17,057 nt of DNA from Frankiaceae bacterium (GTDB lineage: Bacteria; Actinomycetota; Actinomycetes; Mycobacteriales; SCTD01). Under the pieces are notes generated by a model. The model worked only from the letters and a program-made list of their open reading frames with translations. It was not told where the DNA came from and did not search any database. The stretch spans positions 1-17,057 of the forward strand of contig JAJAYV010000137.1 in the NCBI GenBank assembly GCA_026786045.1, written 5' to 3'. This document shows positions 1-13,447 of this stretch, in pieces (position 1 is the stretch's first letter; each line of letters starts with the position of its first letter). The translations under genes were made by a program, and so were the position numbers.

Positions 1-33
1 CACGCGCACCGGCTGATCCGGCAGACTCCCCGG

Positions 34-2166
34 GTGCCCCTCGACCCCGCCGCACGCCCCGCCCGCGCGACCTGGCCCGGCTCGGCCACCCCGCTCGGGG
101 CGACCTGGGACGGCACCGGGACGCGCTTCGCGCTGTTCTCGGCCAGCCCCGCCCGGGTCGAGCTGTGCCTGCTCGACGCCGGGCACGAGGAGCGCGTCGG
201 GCTGACCGAGCGGACCGGCCCGGTCTGGCACGCCCACCTGCCCGGCGTCGGACCGGGGCAGCGCTACGGCTACCGGGTGCACGGGCCGTACGACCCGGCT
301 GCCGGCCACAAGCACAACCCGGCCAAGCTGTTGCTGGACCCGTACGCCCGGGCCTTCGAGGGCGACCTGGTCCTGGACGACGCCGTCATCGGCCACCTCC
401 ACGGCCGACCCGGCTCGCCCGAGCCGCACGACAGCGCGCCGTTCGTCCCGCGCTCGGTCGTCGTGGACGAGGCGTTCGACTGGGGCGACGACCGCCCGCC
501 GGCCACGCCCTGGGACGAGAGCGTCGTCTACGAGATGCACGTCAAGGGCCTGACCATGCAGCACCCCGGGGTCCCTGCCGAGTTGCGCGGGACCTACGCC
601 GGGCTGGCCCACCCCGCCGCGGTCGAGCACCTGCTCGGGCTGGGCGTGACCGCCGTCGAGCTGCTGCCGGTACAGCAGTTCGTCAGCGAGCCGGCCCTGC
701 TCCGCCGCGGGCTGATGAACTACTGGGGCTACAACACGGTCGGCTTCTTCGCCCCGCACGGCGGCTACGCCGCGGGTGGCTCCGGCGGGGAACAGGTCGC
801 GGAGTTCAAGGCGATGGTGCGGGCGCTGCACGCCGCCGGCCTCGAGGTGCTGCTCGACGTCGTCTACAACCACAGCGGCGAGGGCGATGAGCACGGGCCC
901 ACGTTGTCGTTCCGCGGCATCGACAACCGCAGCTACTACCGCCTCCCGGCCGAGGACCGGCACCGCTACCGCGACGTCACCGGGACCGGCAACACGCTCG
1001 ACCTGCGCACCCCGCACGTCCTGCAGCTGGTGCTGGACTCGCTGCGCTACTGGGTGACCGAGATGCACGTCGACGGCTTCCGCTTCGACCTCGCGCCCGC
1101 GCTCGCCCGCGGCGCCGACGACGAGGTCGACCTGCGCTCGGCATTCCTGCAGGCGGTGCAGCAGGACCCGGTGCTGTCGCACGTGAAGCTGATCGCCGAG
1201 CCGTGGGACGTCGGCCACGGCGGCTACCAGGTCGGCCGCTTCCCGGTCCCGTGGGCCGAGTGGAACGACCGCTACCGCGACACGGTCCGCGACGCCTGGC
1301 GCGGTGCGGGCGGCGGGGTGCGCTCGCTGGCCTACCGGCTGTCCGGCTCGTCCGACCTGTTCAACCAGCCCGGCCGCGCCCCGTGGGCGTCGGTCAACCT
1401 CGTCACCGCCCACGACGGCTTCTCGCTGCGCGACCTCACGGCCTACGACCGCAAGCACAACGAGGCCAACGGCGAGGGGAACCGGGACGGCTCCGACGGC
1501 AACCGCAGCTGGAACTGCGGCGTCGAGGGTCCCACCGACGACCCGGCCGTCGAGCTGCTGCGCCGCCGGCAGGCGCGCAACCTGCTCACCACGCTGCTGC
1601 TGTCGACCGGCGTGCCCATGCTGACGATGGGCGACGAGGTCCGCCGTACACAGCACGGCAACAACAACGCCTACTGCCAGGACGGCCCGCTGTCGTGGGT
1701 TGACTGGGACCTCGGCCCCGACGACGAGGACCTGCTCGCGTGGGTGCAGCGCCTGGTCGCGCTGCGCCGCGCGCACCCGGTGCTGCGCCGGCGCGCCTTC
1801 TTCACCGGCGCGGTGCGCGACGGGGTCAAGGACGTCGCGTGGTTCGGCGCCGGCGGCGAGGAGCACACCGACGCCCAGTGGTTCGACGCCGAGCAGGCGA
1901 CGCTCGGGATGTACCTGGACGGCAGGGGGATCCCCGCCCCCGGTCCCCGCGGGGAGCAGGTCGTCGGCGACAGCCTGCTGCTGCTGCTGCACACCGGCGC
2001 CGAGGACGCCGAGGTGGTCCTGCCGGGCGCGCCGTGGGCGACGGGCTACGAGCTGCTGCTCGACACGGCCGACGAGCGGCCGACCCCGCGCGGCGCGCTG
2101 CCGGCGGGGTCGATCCTGAGCATGCTCGGCCGCTCGGCCGCGCTGCTTCGGGCGCTGCGCGGGTAG
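34..2166 (+). CDS. glgX: Glycogen debranching enzyme GlgX (GH13_11 isoamylase type)
   Basis: This is a cytoplasmic enzyme that hydrolyses alpha-1,6 branch linkages of glycogen, preferring short stubs left by phosphorylase. From the GTG at 34 it is 710 residues, normal for actinobacterial GlgX/TreX. A CBM48 domain (about residues 14-130, starting WPGSATPLGATWDG) precedes the GH13 barrel. The four GH13 motifs are intact: DVVYNH; GFRFD with nucleophile D352; IAEPWD with acid/base E389; and TAHDGFS with H460/D461. The family signature GEGNRDGSDGNRSWN is also present. No Shine-Dalgarno sequence is seen, and the frame stays open to the window edge, so a start further upstream cannot be excluded. 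The conserved family N-terminus begins only about 13 residues in, which favours 34. The antiporter gene follows after 10 bases, so the two are probably cotranscribed. It likely acts with GlgP in glycogen breakdown. A TreX role feeding TreY/TreZ is possible, but neither gene is in view. Confidence 0.95.
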   Translation: MPLDPAARPARATWPGSATPLGATWDGTGTRFALFSASPARVELCLLDAGHEERVGLTERTGPVWHAHLPGVGPGQRYGYRVHGPYDPAAGHKHNPAKLLLDPYARAFEGDLVLDDAVIGHLHGRPGSPEPHDSAPFVPRSVVVDEAFDWGDDRPPATPWDESVVYEMHVKGLTMQHPGVPAELRGTYAGLAHPAAVEHLLGLGVTAVELLPVQQFVSEPALLRRGLMNYWGYNTVGFFAPHGGYAAGGSGGEQVAEFKAMVRALHAAGLEVLLDVVYNHSGEGDEHGPTLSFRGIDNRSYYRLPAEDRHRYRDVTGTGNTLDLRTPHVLQLVLDSLRYWVTEMHVDGFRFDLAPALARGADDEVDLRSAFLQAVQQDPVLSHVKLIAEPWDVGHGGYQVGRFPVPWAEWNDRYRDTVRDAWRGAGGGVRSLAYRLSGSSDLFNQPGRAPWASVNLVTAHDGFSLRDLTAYDRKHNEANGEGNRDGSDGNRSWNCGVEGPTDDPAVELLRRRQARNLLTTLLLSTGVPMLTMGDEVRRTQHGNNNAYCQDGPLSWVDWDLGPDDEDLLAWVQRLVALRRAHPVLRRRAFFTGAVRDGVKDVAWFGAGGEEHTDAQWFDAEQATLGMYLDGRGIPAPGPRGEQVVGDSLLLLLHTGAEDAEVVLPGAPWATGYELLLDTADERPTPRGALPAGSILSMLGRSAALLRALRG

Positions 2167-2176
2167 GGCCGCGGGC

Positions 2177-3418
2177 ATGGAGCTCCTGCTGGCGTTCTCG
2201 GTCGTCCTGCTGGCGGGTGTCCTTATCTCCGGGCTGGCCCACCGCACGATCCTGTCGACCGCGGTGCTCTTCCTCGTCGCGGGCTTCGTGCTCGGCGACG
2301 GCGTCACGGGCGTCCTGCCGCTGCAGCCCGACGACGGCATCGTCATCACCCTTGCCGAGCTGGCGCTGTTCTCGGTGCTCTTCACCGACGGCATGCGCGT
2401 CGGCCTGCGCGACCTGCGGTCGGCATGGCGGCTGCCCGGGCGCGCCCTCGTGCTCGGCATGCCGCTGACGTTCCTCCTCACCGGCGCGCTGGCGCACTGG
2501 GTCGCGGGGCTCCCATGGGCCGAGTCGCTCCTGGTCGGCGCCGTGCTCGCACCGACCGACCCGGTCTTCGCCAGCGCCATCGTCGGCCGGCCTGAGGTGC
2601 CCGCCCGGCTCCGCTCGCTGCTCAACGTCGAGAGCGGAGTCAACGACGGCCTGGCTCTGCCGGTGGTGCTGGTGCTCCTCACCGTCGTGAGCGGTCGCGA
2701 GGAGGCGACGGTCGGCGAGCTCGGCCTCGAGCTGGCGCTCGGCATCGCCATCGGTGTGCTCGTACCGCTGCTCGCAACCCTGCTGCTGCGCAGCCGCTTC
2801 ACGTCCACCGCGACGACGTACGAGGGCCTGGCCGCCGTGTCGATCGGCCTGATCGTGCTGGCCCTTGCGGAGGTCACGCACGCCAACCTGTTCCTCGCGG
2901 CGTTCACGGCCGGCATCACCATCGCGACCGTCGCGCCCGACCTGCGCGAGTCGTTCGAGCTGTTCGGCGAGCAGGTTACCGAGCTGCTCAAGCTCGCCGC
3001 GATCCTGGTCTTCGCGACGCTCATCTCGCCGCAGTTCCTCGGCGAGATCCCGGTTCTCGGCTACGTGTTCGCGGTGCTCGCGCTGGTCGTCGCCCGACCG
3101 GTGTCGATCTTCGTCGCGCTGCTCGGCAGCGACCTGCCGCGGCGCCAGCAGGCAGCCGCCGCGTGGTTCGGCCCCAAGGGCTTCGCCTCGGTGGTCTACG
3201 GGCTGCTCGTGCTTGAGGGCGGCGGTGCGCTGGCCGACGAGATGTTCCACCTCATCGCGCTGGTCGTGGTCGCGTCGATCCTCACGCACTCCTCGACCGA
3301 CGTGCCGATCGCGAACGCCTTCGCCCGGCGCGAGCGCGCGGCCGCCGCGGACGCCTCCCCTGTGGGGGAGAAGGCCGACGAGCCGGGCGAGGGCCGGGCG
3401 TTCAGGCGGACGCCATGA
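2177..3418 (+). CDS. CPA1-family Na+(K+)/H+ antiporter, NhaP-like
   Basis: This is an inner-membrane cation/proton exchanger of 413 residues. The sequence shows roughly a dozen hydrophobic segments, starting with two near the N-terminus (about residues 2-20 and 25-40). Family motifs are LFSVLFTDGM (about 64-73), LAPTDPVFAS (about 124-133) and NVESGVNDG (150-158). The last contains the Asn-Asp pair N156/D157, typical of electroneutral CPA1 exchangers. A late FGPKGFASVVYGLLVLE segment also fits NhaP/YjbQ-like members. The cytoplasmic tail after about residue 380 is hydrophilic and Ala/Glu/Arg-rich. The ATG lies 10 bases after the glgX stop with only a G-rich, poor Shine-Dalgarno, suggesting translational coupling to glgX. 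The 3' end overlaps the end of the oppositely oriented glgP by 17 bases. Family membership is firm. Ion preference (Na+ or K+) and any functional link to glycogen are not visible in the sequence. Confidence 0.9.
   Translation: MELLLAFSVVLLAGVLISGLAHRTILSTAVLFLVAGFVLGDGVTGVLPLQPDDGIVITLAELALFSVLFTDGMRVGLRDLRSAWRLPGRALVLGMPLTFLLTGALAHWVAGLPWAESLLVGAVLAPTDPVFASAIVGRPEVPARLRSLLNVESGVNDGLALPVVLVLLTVVSGREEATVGELGLELALGIAIGVLVPLLATLLLRSRFTSTATTYEGLAAVSIGLIVLALAEVTHANLFLAAFTAGITIATVAPDLRESFELFGEQVTELLKLAAILVFATLISPQFLGEIPVLGYVFAVLALVVARPVSIFVALLGSDLPRRQQAAAAWFGPKGFASVVYGLLVLEGGGALADEMFHLIALVVVASILTHSSTDVPIANAFARRERAAAADASPVGEKADEPGEGRAFRRTP
3355..3370. terminator. Candidate hairpin near the glgP / antiporter 3' ends
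   Basis: A 6-bp perfect stem (CTCCCC at 3355-3360, GGGGAG at 3365-3370) encloses a 4-base loop. On the minus strand it begins 31 bases beyond the glgP stop; on the plus strand it lies inside the last codons of the antiporter. There is no U-tract. It could help end the glgP transcript, but it may also be chance in GC-rich coding DNA. Confidence 0.25.
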
Positions 3419-5948
3419 GCCCCAGTTCGGCGTCGCTGGGCAGCGCGGCGGAGTGCGGCAGCACCCGGACGCTGTAGCCGAAGGAGCCGGCCCGCTCGAG
3501 CGGCACGGTCCCCTCGAAGCGGCGCAGGCCGTCCTCGCCGACGCCCGCGTCGGCCAGCGCGCAGGTGCTCGGCGCCTGCAGCACGTCGGCCTCGTCGACC
3601 CGGCCGTACACCGCCTGCACCGAGACGTCGGACGGGTCGAGCCCGCCGAGGTCGACGACGGCGCGCAGCTCCAGGACCGCGCCGACCTGCGGCGTGTCGC
3701 CGACGCCCGCGCCCTCGACGTGGACGACGCGCACGCCGGACCACTTGGCCTCCACGTCGTTGCGCCAGTGCGCGAGCTCCTTGGCCGGTGCGAAGGAGGA
3801 CGCGGCCAGCGTGCGCGACGCGACCGCGGCCGGGGCGTAGAGCTGGTGCACGTAGTCGCGCAGCATCCGGCTGGCCAGCACCTTCGGGCCGGTGGTCTGC
3901 AGCGTGTGGCGGACCATGTCGATCCAGCGCTGCGGGACGCCCTTCTCGTCGCGGTCGTAGAAGCGGGTCCGGACCTGCTTCTCGACCAGCTCGTAGAAGG
4001 CCCGCGCCTCGAGGTCGTCGCGCCGCTCGGGGTCGACGACGCCGTCGGCGGTCGGGATCGCCCAGCCGTTCTCGCCGTCGTACATCTCGTCCCACCACCC
4101 GTCGAGGATGGACAGGTTGAGCCCACCGTTGAGCGCGGACTTCATGCCGGAGGTGCCGCACGCCTCGAGCGGGCGCAGCGGGTTGTTCAGCCAGACGTCG
4201 CAGCCGCCGTAGAGGTAGCGCGCCATGCCAATGTCGTAGTCGGGCAGGAAGACGATGCGGTGCCGGACGTCGTGCGAGTCGGCGAAGCGGACGATCTGCT
4301 GCACCAGCTCCTTGCCGCCGTCGTCGGCCGGGTGGGCCTTGCCGGCGATGGCCAGCTGGATCGGCCGGTCGGGGTCGAGCAGCAGCGTCTTGAGCCGCTC
4401 CGGGTCACGCATCATGAGCGTCAGCCGCTTGTACGACGGCACGCGCCGTGCGAAGCCGATCGTCAGCACGTCGGGGTCGAACGCCGCGTCGGTCCAGCCG
4501 AGCTCGGCCTCGGACGCGCCGCGCTGCAGCCAGGAGGCGCGCAGGCGGCGCCGGACCTCCTCGACGAGCCGCTCGCGCAGCACCCGGCGGGTCGCCCAGA
4601 TGCTCGTGTCGGACACCTTGACGATGTCCTCCCAGCCCTTGGCCTCGCTGCTGAGCCGCGGGTTGGCCTGCGTGGCCAGCTCGAAGATCTCGCGCGACAC
4701 CCAGGTGGGCGCGTGCACGCCGTTGGTGACCGAGCTGATCGGCACCTCGCTCGGGTCGAAGCCGGGCCACAGTCCGGAGAACATCTCGCGGCTGACGATG
4801 CCGTGCAGCTTGGCGACGCCGTTGCGGCGCTGCGCCATCCGCAGGCCCATGTGGGCCATGTTGAAGACCGACGGGTCGCTCTCCTCGCCAAGCTCCAGGA
4901 TCCGGTCGACCGGCACGCCCGCGAGCGCGCTGTCGCCGCCGAAGTAGCGCTGGATCAGCTCCTTCGGGAAGCGGTCGATGCCGGCCGGCACGGGCGTATG
5001 GGTGGTGAACACCGTCCCGGCGCGCACCGCCTCCTTGGCCTCGTCGTACGACAGGCCCTGCTCGACGAGCTCGCGGACGCGCTCGACGCCGAGGAAGCCG
5101 GCGTGGCCCTCGTTGGTGTGGAAGACCTCGGGCTCGGGGTCGCCGGTGAGCGCTGTCCAGGCGCGGATCGCCCGCACCCCACCGATGCCGAGCAGCATCT
5201 CCTGGTGCAGGCGGTGGTCGGACCCGCCGCCGTAGAGGCGGTCGGTGACCTCGCGCTCCTCGGGGGCGTTCTCCTCGACGTCGGAGTCGAGCAGCAGCAG
5301 CGGCACCCGGCCGACCTGCGCGCGCCAGACGTAGGCGTGCAGGGTGCGGCCCTCCGGCATGGCCACCCGGATCAGCACCGGGGTGCCGTCGGCGTCGGTG
5401 ACCAGCGTCAGCGGCAGGCCGTGCGGGTCGAGCGGGGGGTAGCGCTCCTGCTGCCAGCCCTCGGCGTTGAGCGACTGCTTGAAGTAGCCGGCGCGGTAGA
5501 GCAGGCCCACGCCCAGGATCGGGACGCCGAGGTCGGAGGCCGCCTTGAGGTGGTCGCCGGCGAGGATGCCGAGGCCACCGGAGTACTGCGGCAGCACCTC
5601 GGTGATGCCGAACTCCGGCGAGAAGTAGGCGATGGACGACGGCACCTCGGACAAGCCCTGGTACCACCGAGGGGTGCTCAGGTAGTCCTGCAGGTCCGCG
5701 TGCGCCGCGGCGAGCTCGCCGAGGAAGGCACGGTCGGCCGCGAGCTCGGCGAGCCGCTCGGGGCTGACCTCGCCGAGCAGCCGCACCGGGTCCTGCCCGA
5801 CGGCGTCCCACACCTTTGGGTCGACCGAGCGGAACAGGTCGAGCGACTGCGGGTGCCAGGACCAGCGCAGGTTCATGACGAGCTCTGCGAGGGGGGCCAG
5901 GGGCTCCGGCAGGGCGAGGCGGACGGTGAACCGGCGGAGTGCTCTCAC
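3402..5948 (-). CDS. glgP: Alpha-glucan (glycogen) phosphorylase, GT35
   Basis: A PLP enzyme that releases glucose 1-phosphate from the non-reducing ends of glycogen. The product is 848 residues and belongs to the longer actinobacterial/archaeal branch of phosphorylases. An N-terminal DUF3417-type region (about 1-110, with NLRWSW and WYQ) is followed by the phosphorylase fold. YFSPEFG is at 108-114, GGLGILAGDHLKAASDLG follows, and the cofactor site EACGTSGMK carries the predicted PLP lysine K603. The start is the GTG at 5948: the product then begins VRALRRFTVRLALPE, which aligns with mycobacterial GlgP (MKALRRFTVR...). A TACTGT hexamer lies exactly 7 bases upstream and no Shine-Dalgarno is present, suggesting a leaderless mRNA. 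Another GTG at 5975 is less likely. It is divergent from glgE across 84 bases and convergent with the antiporter. The frame remains open far upstream through antisense glgE, which is a codon-bias effect and not part of the gene. Confidence 0.95.
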   Translation of the reverse strand: MRALRRFTVRLALPEPLAPLAELVMNLRWSWHPQSLDLFRSVDPKVWDAVGQDPVRLLGEVSPERLAELAADRAFLGELAAAHADLQDYLSTPRWYQGLSEVPSSIAYFSPEFGITEVLPQYSGGLGILAGDHLKAASDLGVPILGVGLLYRAGYFKQSLNAEGWQQERYPPLDPHGLPLTLVTDADGTPVLIRVAMPEGRTLHAYVWRAQVGRVPLLLLDSDVEENAPEEREVTDRLYGGGSDHRLHQEMLLGIGGVRAIRAWTALTGDPEPEVFHTNEGHAGFLGVERVRELVEQGLSYDEAKEAVRAGTVFTTHTPVPAGIDRFPKELIQRYFGGDSALAGVPVDRILELGEESDPSVFNMAHMGLRMAQRRNGVAKLHGIVSREMFSGLWPGFDPSEVPISSVTNGVHAPTWVSREIFELATQANPRLSSEAKGWEDIVKVSDTSIWATRRVLRERLVEEVRRRLRASWLQRGASEAELGWTDAAFDPDVLTIGFARRVPSYKRLTLMMRDPERLKTLLLDPDRPIQLAIAGKAHPADDGGKELVQQIVRFADSHDVRHRIVFLPDYDIGMARYLYGGCDVWLNNPLRPLEACGTSGMKSALNGGLNLSILDGWWDEMYDGENGWAIPTADGVVDPERRDDLEARAFYELVEKQVRTRFYDRDEKGVPQRWIDMVRHTLQTTGPKVLASRMLRDYVHQLYAPAAVASRTLAASSFAPAKELAHWRNDVEAKWSGVRVVHVEGAGVGDTPQVGAVLELRAVVDLGGLDPSDVSVQAVYGRVDEADVLQAPSTCALADAGVGEDGLRRFEGTVPLERAGSFGYSVRVLPHSAALPSDAELGLMASA

Positions 5949-5955
5949 CCGGGCG

Positions 5956-5961
5956 ACAGTA
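5956..5961 (-). promoter_or_regulatory. Candidate -10 element of a leaderless glgP promoter
   Basis: Read on the minus strand the hexamer is TACTGT (TANNNT type), followed by exactly 7 bases and then the GTG start of glgP. That is the usual arrangement of actinobacterial leaderless transcripts, where transcription begins at the start codon. No recognisable -35 box is seen. The hexamer overlaps the left arm of the dyad at 5957-5980. Confidence 0.5.
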
Positions 5962-5980
5962 GTGGCCCCGACCACTGCTG
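5957..5980. repeat. Imperfect inverted repeat, candidate operator (glgP side)
   Basis: The arms CAGTAGTGG (5957-5965) and CCACTGCTG (5972-5980) match as inverted repeats at 8 of 9 positions, separated by 6 bases. The left arm covers the candidate -10 of glgP, a position where a bound protein would block glgP transcription. A competing perfect 7-bp stem, GGCCCCG (5964-5970) with CGGGGCC (5981-5987), uses part of the same sequence. Confidence 0.45.
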
Positions 5981-5991
5981 CGGGGCCGTCG

Positions 5992-6011
5992 CGCGATGTT
6001 CCGGCATCGCG
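5992..6011. repeat. Perfect inverted repeat, candidate operator (glgE side)
   Basis: The arms CGCGATG (5992-5998) and CATCGCG (6005-6011) form a perfect 7-bp dyad around the 6-base spacer TTCCGG. It ends 8 bases before the candidate glgE -10 and so occupies the place of the -35 element. This position suits either an activator or a repressor of the glgE operon. Confidence 0.45.
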
Positions 6012-6019
6012 ATCATGGG

Positions 6020-6025
6020 TACGGT
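6020..6025 (+). promoter_or_regulatory. Candidate -10 element of a leaderless glgE operon promoter
   Basis: The hexamer TACGGT is followed by 7 bases (CGCCGCA) and then the glgE ATG, mirroring the arrangement in front of glgP on the other strand. No Shine-Dalgarno lies between it and the ATG, which agrees with a leaderless transcript. No clear -35 box is visible 16-18 bases upstream, where the perfect dyad sits instead. Confidence 0.5.
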
Positions 6026-6032
6026 CGCCGCA

Positions 6033-9723
<3,691 letters not shown>

Positions 9724-9727
<4 letters not shown>

Positions 9728-11087
9728 GCGATCTCGACAACGCCCTGACAGCCTGGCTCCCCCGGCAGCGCTGGTACGGCGGCAAGGGCACCCCGGTGCG
9801 CTCCGTCGTCATCGAGCACGAGGAGCGGTTGCCCGGACCGGTAGACGTGCGGCACACGTTGCTGCGCGTCACCGACGAGGCCGGCGGAACCGAGCGCTAC
9901 CAGCTGCTGCTCGGCTACAGCGACGAGGAGCTCGAGCCGCGCCTCAAGCCCGGCGAGGTCGGCCAGGTCAAGGGCCAGCACGTCTTCGACGCCGTCCACG
10001 ACCGCGAGACGACGGGCGTCCTGCTCGACCTGCTCGCGCAGAGCCGCTCGCTGAGCCGGCTGGTCTTCACCGGCAGCGGCGACCTGCACACCGGGCTGCC
10101 GGCCCGGGTGATGGGCGCCGAGCAGAGCAACACCTCGATCGTCTACGGCGACGAGTACATCCTCAAGCTGTTCCGCCGCGTGCAGCCAGGGCTCAACCCC
10201 GACCTCGAGGTCAGCCGCGCCCTGGCGCAGGCCGGCAGCCCGCACGTCGCGGCGCCGGTCGGCTGGCTCGAGGGCACCGTCGACGGGCAGACGACCACGC
10301 TCGCGATGATGCAGGTGTTCGCCAGGAACGCCACCGAGGGCTGGGCGATGGCGACCGCCAGCGTCCGCGACCTGTTCGCCGAGGCCGACCTGCACGCCGA
10401 CGAGGTCGGCGGCGACTTCGCCGCGGAGAGCGAGCGCCTGGGCGTCGCGACGGCCGAGGTGCACGCGCTCATGACGCAGTCCCTGCCGACGGCGGTCGCC
10501 GGGCCGGACGAGTCGGTCGACACCGCCCGCCAGCTGCACGCCCGGCTCGACGCCGCGCTCGAGGTCGTGCCCGAGCTCGCCGCGCACGCCGACGCGCTGC
10601 GCGCGGCCTACGACCAGGTGGCGCAGCTGACCGGTCCCGTGCCGGTCCAGCGCGTGCACGGCGACTACCACCTCGGCCAGGTCCTGCGCACACAGGACGG
10701 CTGGCTGCTGCTCGACTTCGAGGGCGAGCCGGCCCGGCCGCTGGCCGAGCGCACCGCGCTGATGAGCCCGCTGCGCGACGTCGCCGGGATGCTGCGCAGC
10801 TACGACTACGCCGCCCGCCATCTGCTCGCCGAGCGCGGCGGCGACGCTCAGCTGGCGTACCGCGCGACCGAGTGGGCAGAGCGCAACCGCTCCGCCTTCT
10901 GCGACGGCTACGCCGCCGCGGCGGGCGCCGACCCGCGGGACGACGCCGTCCTGCTGCGCGCGTTCGAGCTCGACAAGGCGGTCTACGAGGTCGTCTACGA
11001 GGCGCGCAACCGCCCGTCCTGGCTGCCGATCCCGGTGGGCAGCATCCAGCGCCTCGCCGCGCCCGTGACCTCCGAGGGAGAAGACCG

Positions 11088-11091
<4 letters not shown>
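9724..11091 (+). CDS. mak: Maltokinase (Pep2 / Mak)
   Basis: ATP-dependent kinase that makes maltose 1-phosphate, the donor for GlgE. From the TTG at 9724 the product is 455 residues, about the size of mycobacterial Mak. The N-terminal cap begins WLPRQRWYGGKG (residues 11-22), the hallmark start of this family. The C-terminal half has the aminoglycoside-phosphotransferase-like kinase fold. Its catalytic loop is VHGDYHLGQ (H312, D314) and its metal-binding motif is LLDFEGEPARPL (D331, E333). ERTALMSPLRDVAGMLRSYDYA follows, as in other Mak proteins. TTG is chosen because it overlaps the treS TGA in the 4-base pattern seen at the other operon junctions and has a strong purine-rich ribosome-binding site. 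The in-frame ORF extends further upstream inside treS, but that part is a shadow. The stop overlaps the glgB ATG by 4 bases. Confidence 0.93.
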
Positions 11092-13397
<2,306 letters not shown>

Positions 13398-13408
13398 GCG
13401 CCCTCGCC

Positions 13409-13414
13409 TAGGGT
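13409..13414 (+). promoter_or_regulatory. Candidate -10 element for the serine hydrolase gene
   Basis: TAGGGT lies in the 50-base gap after glgB, 33 bases before the GTG start. That leaves a leader of about 25 bases containing the CAGGAG ribosome-binding site. There is no recognisable -35. Read-through from the glgE operon remains equally possible. Confidence 0.3.
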
Positions 13415-13447
13415 CGGCCCCCCGCGCTGCAGTCAGGAGTCCGACCC

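Noticed and set aside
1..33. Possible end of an upstream gene (TGA at 14-16 in the second frame) or upstream extension of glgX.
   Set aside because: Five codons are too few to support an upstream gene, and there is no start codon other than CTG in the glgX frame here; nothing can be called.
1975..1989. Five CTG triplets in a row.
   Set aside because: They encode a leucine run in a beta-strand of the GlgX C-terminal domain using the preferred Leu codon; not a functional repeat.
1826..4126. 766-codon minus-strand frame covering parts of glgX, the antiporter and glgP.
   Set aside because: Its translation is low-complexity Arg/Ala/Ser/Glu without any domain; it runs opposite or out of frame to three well-recognised genes.
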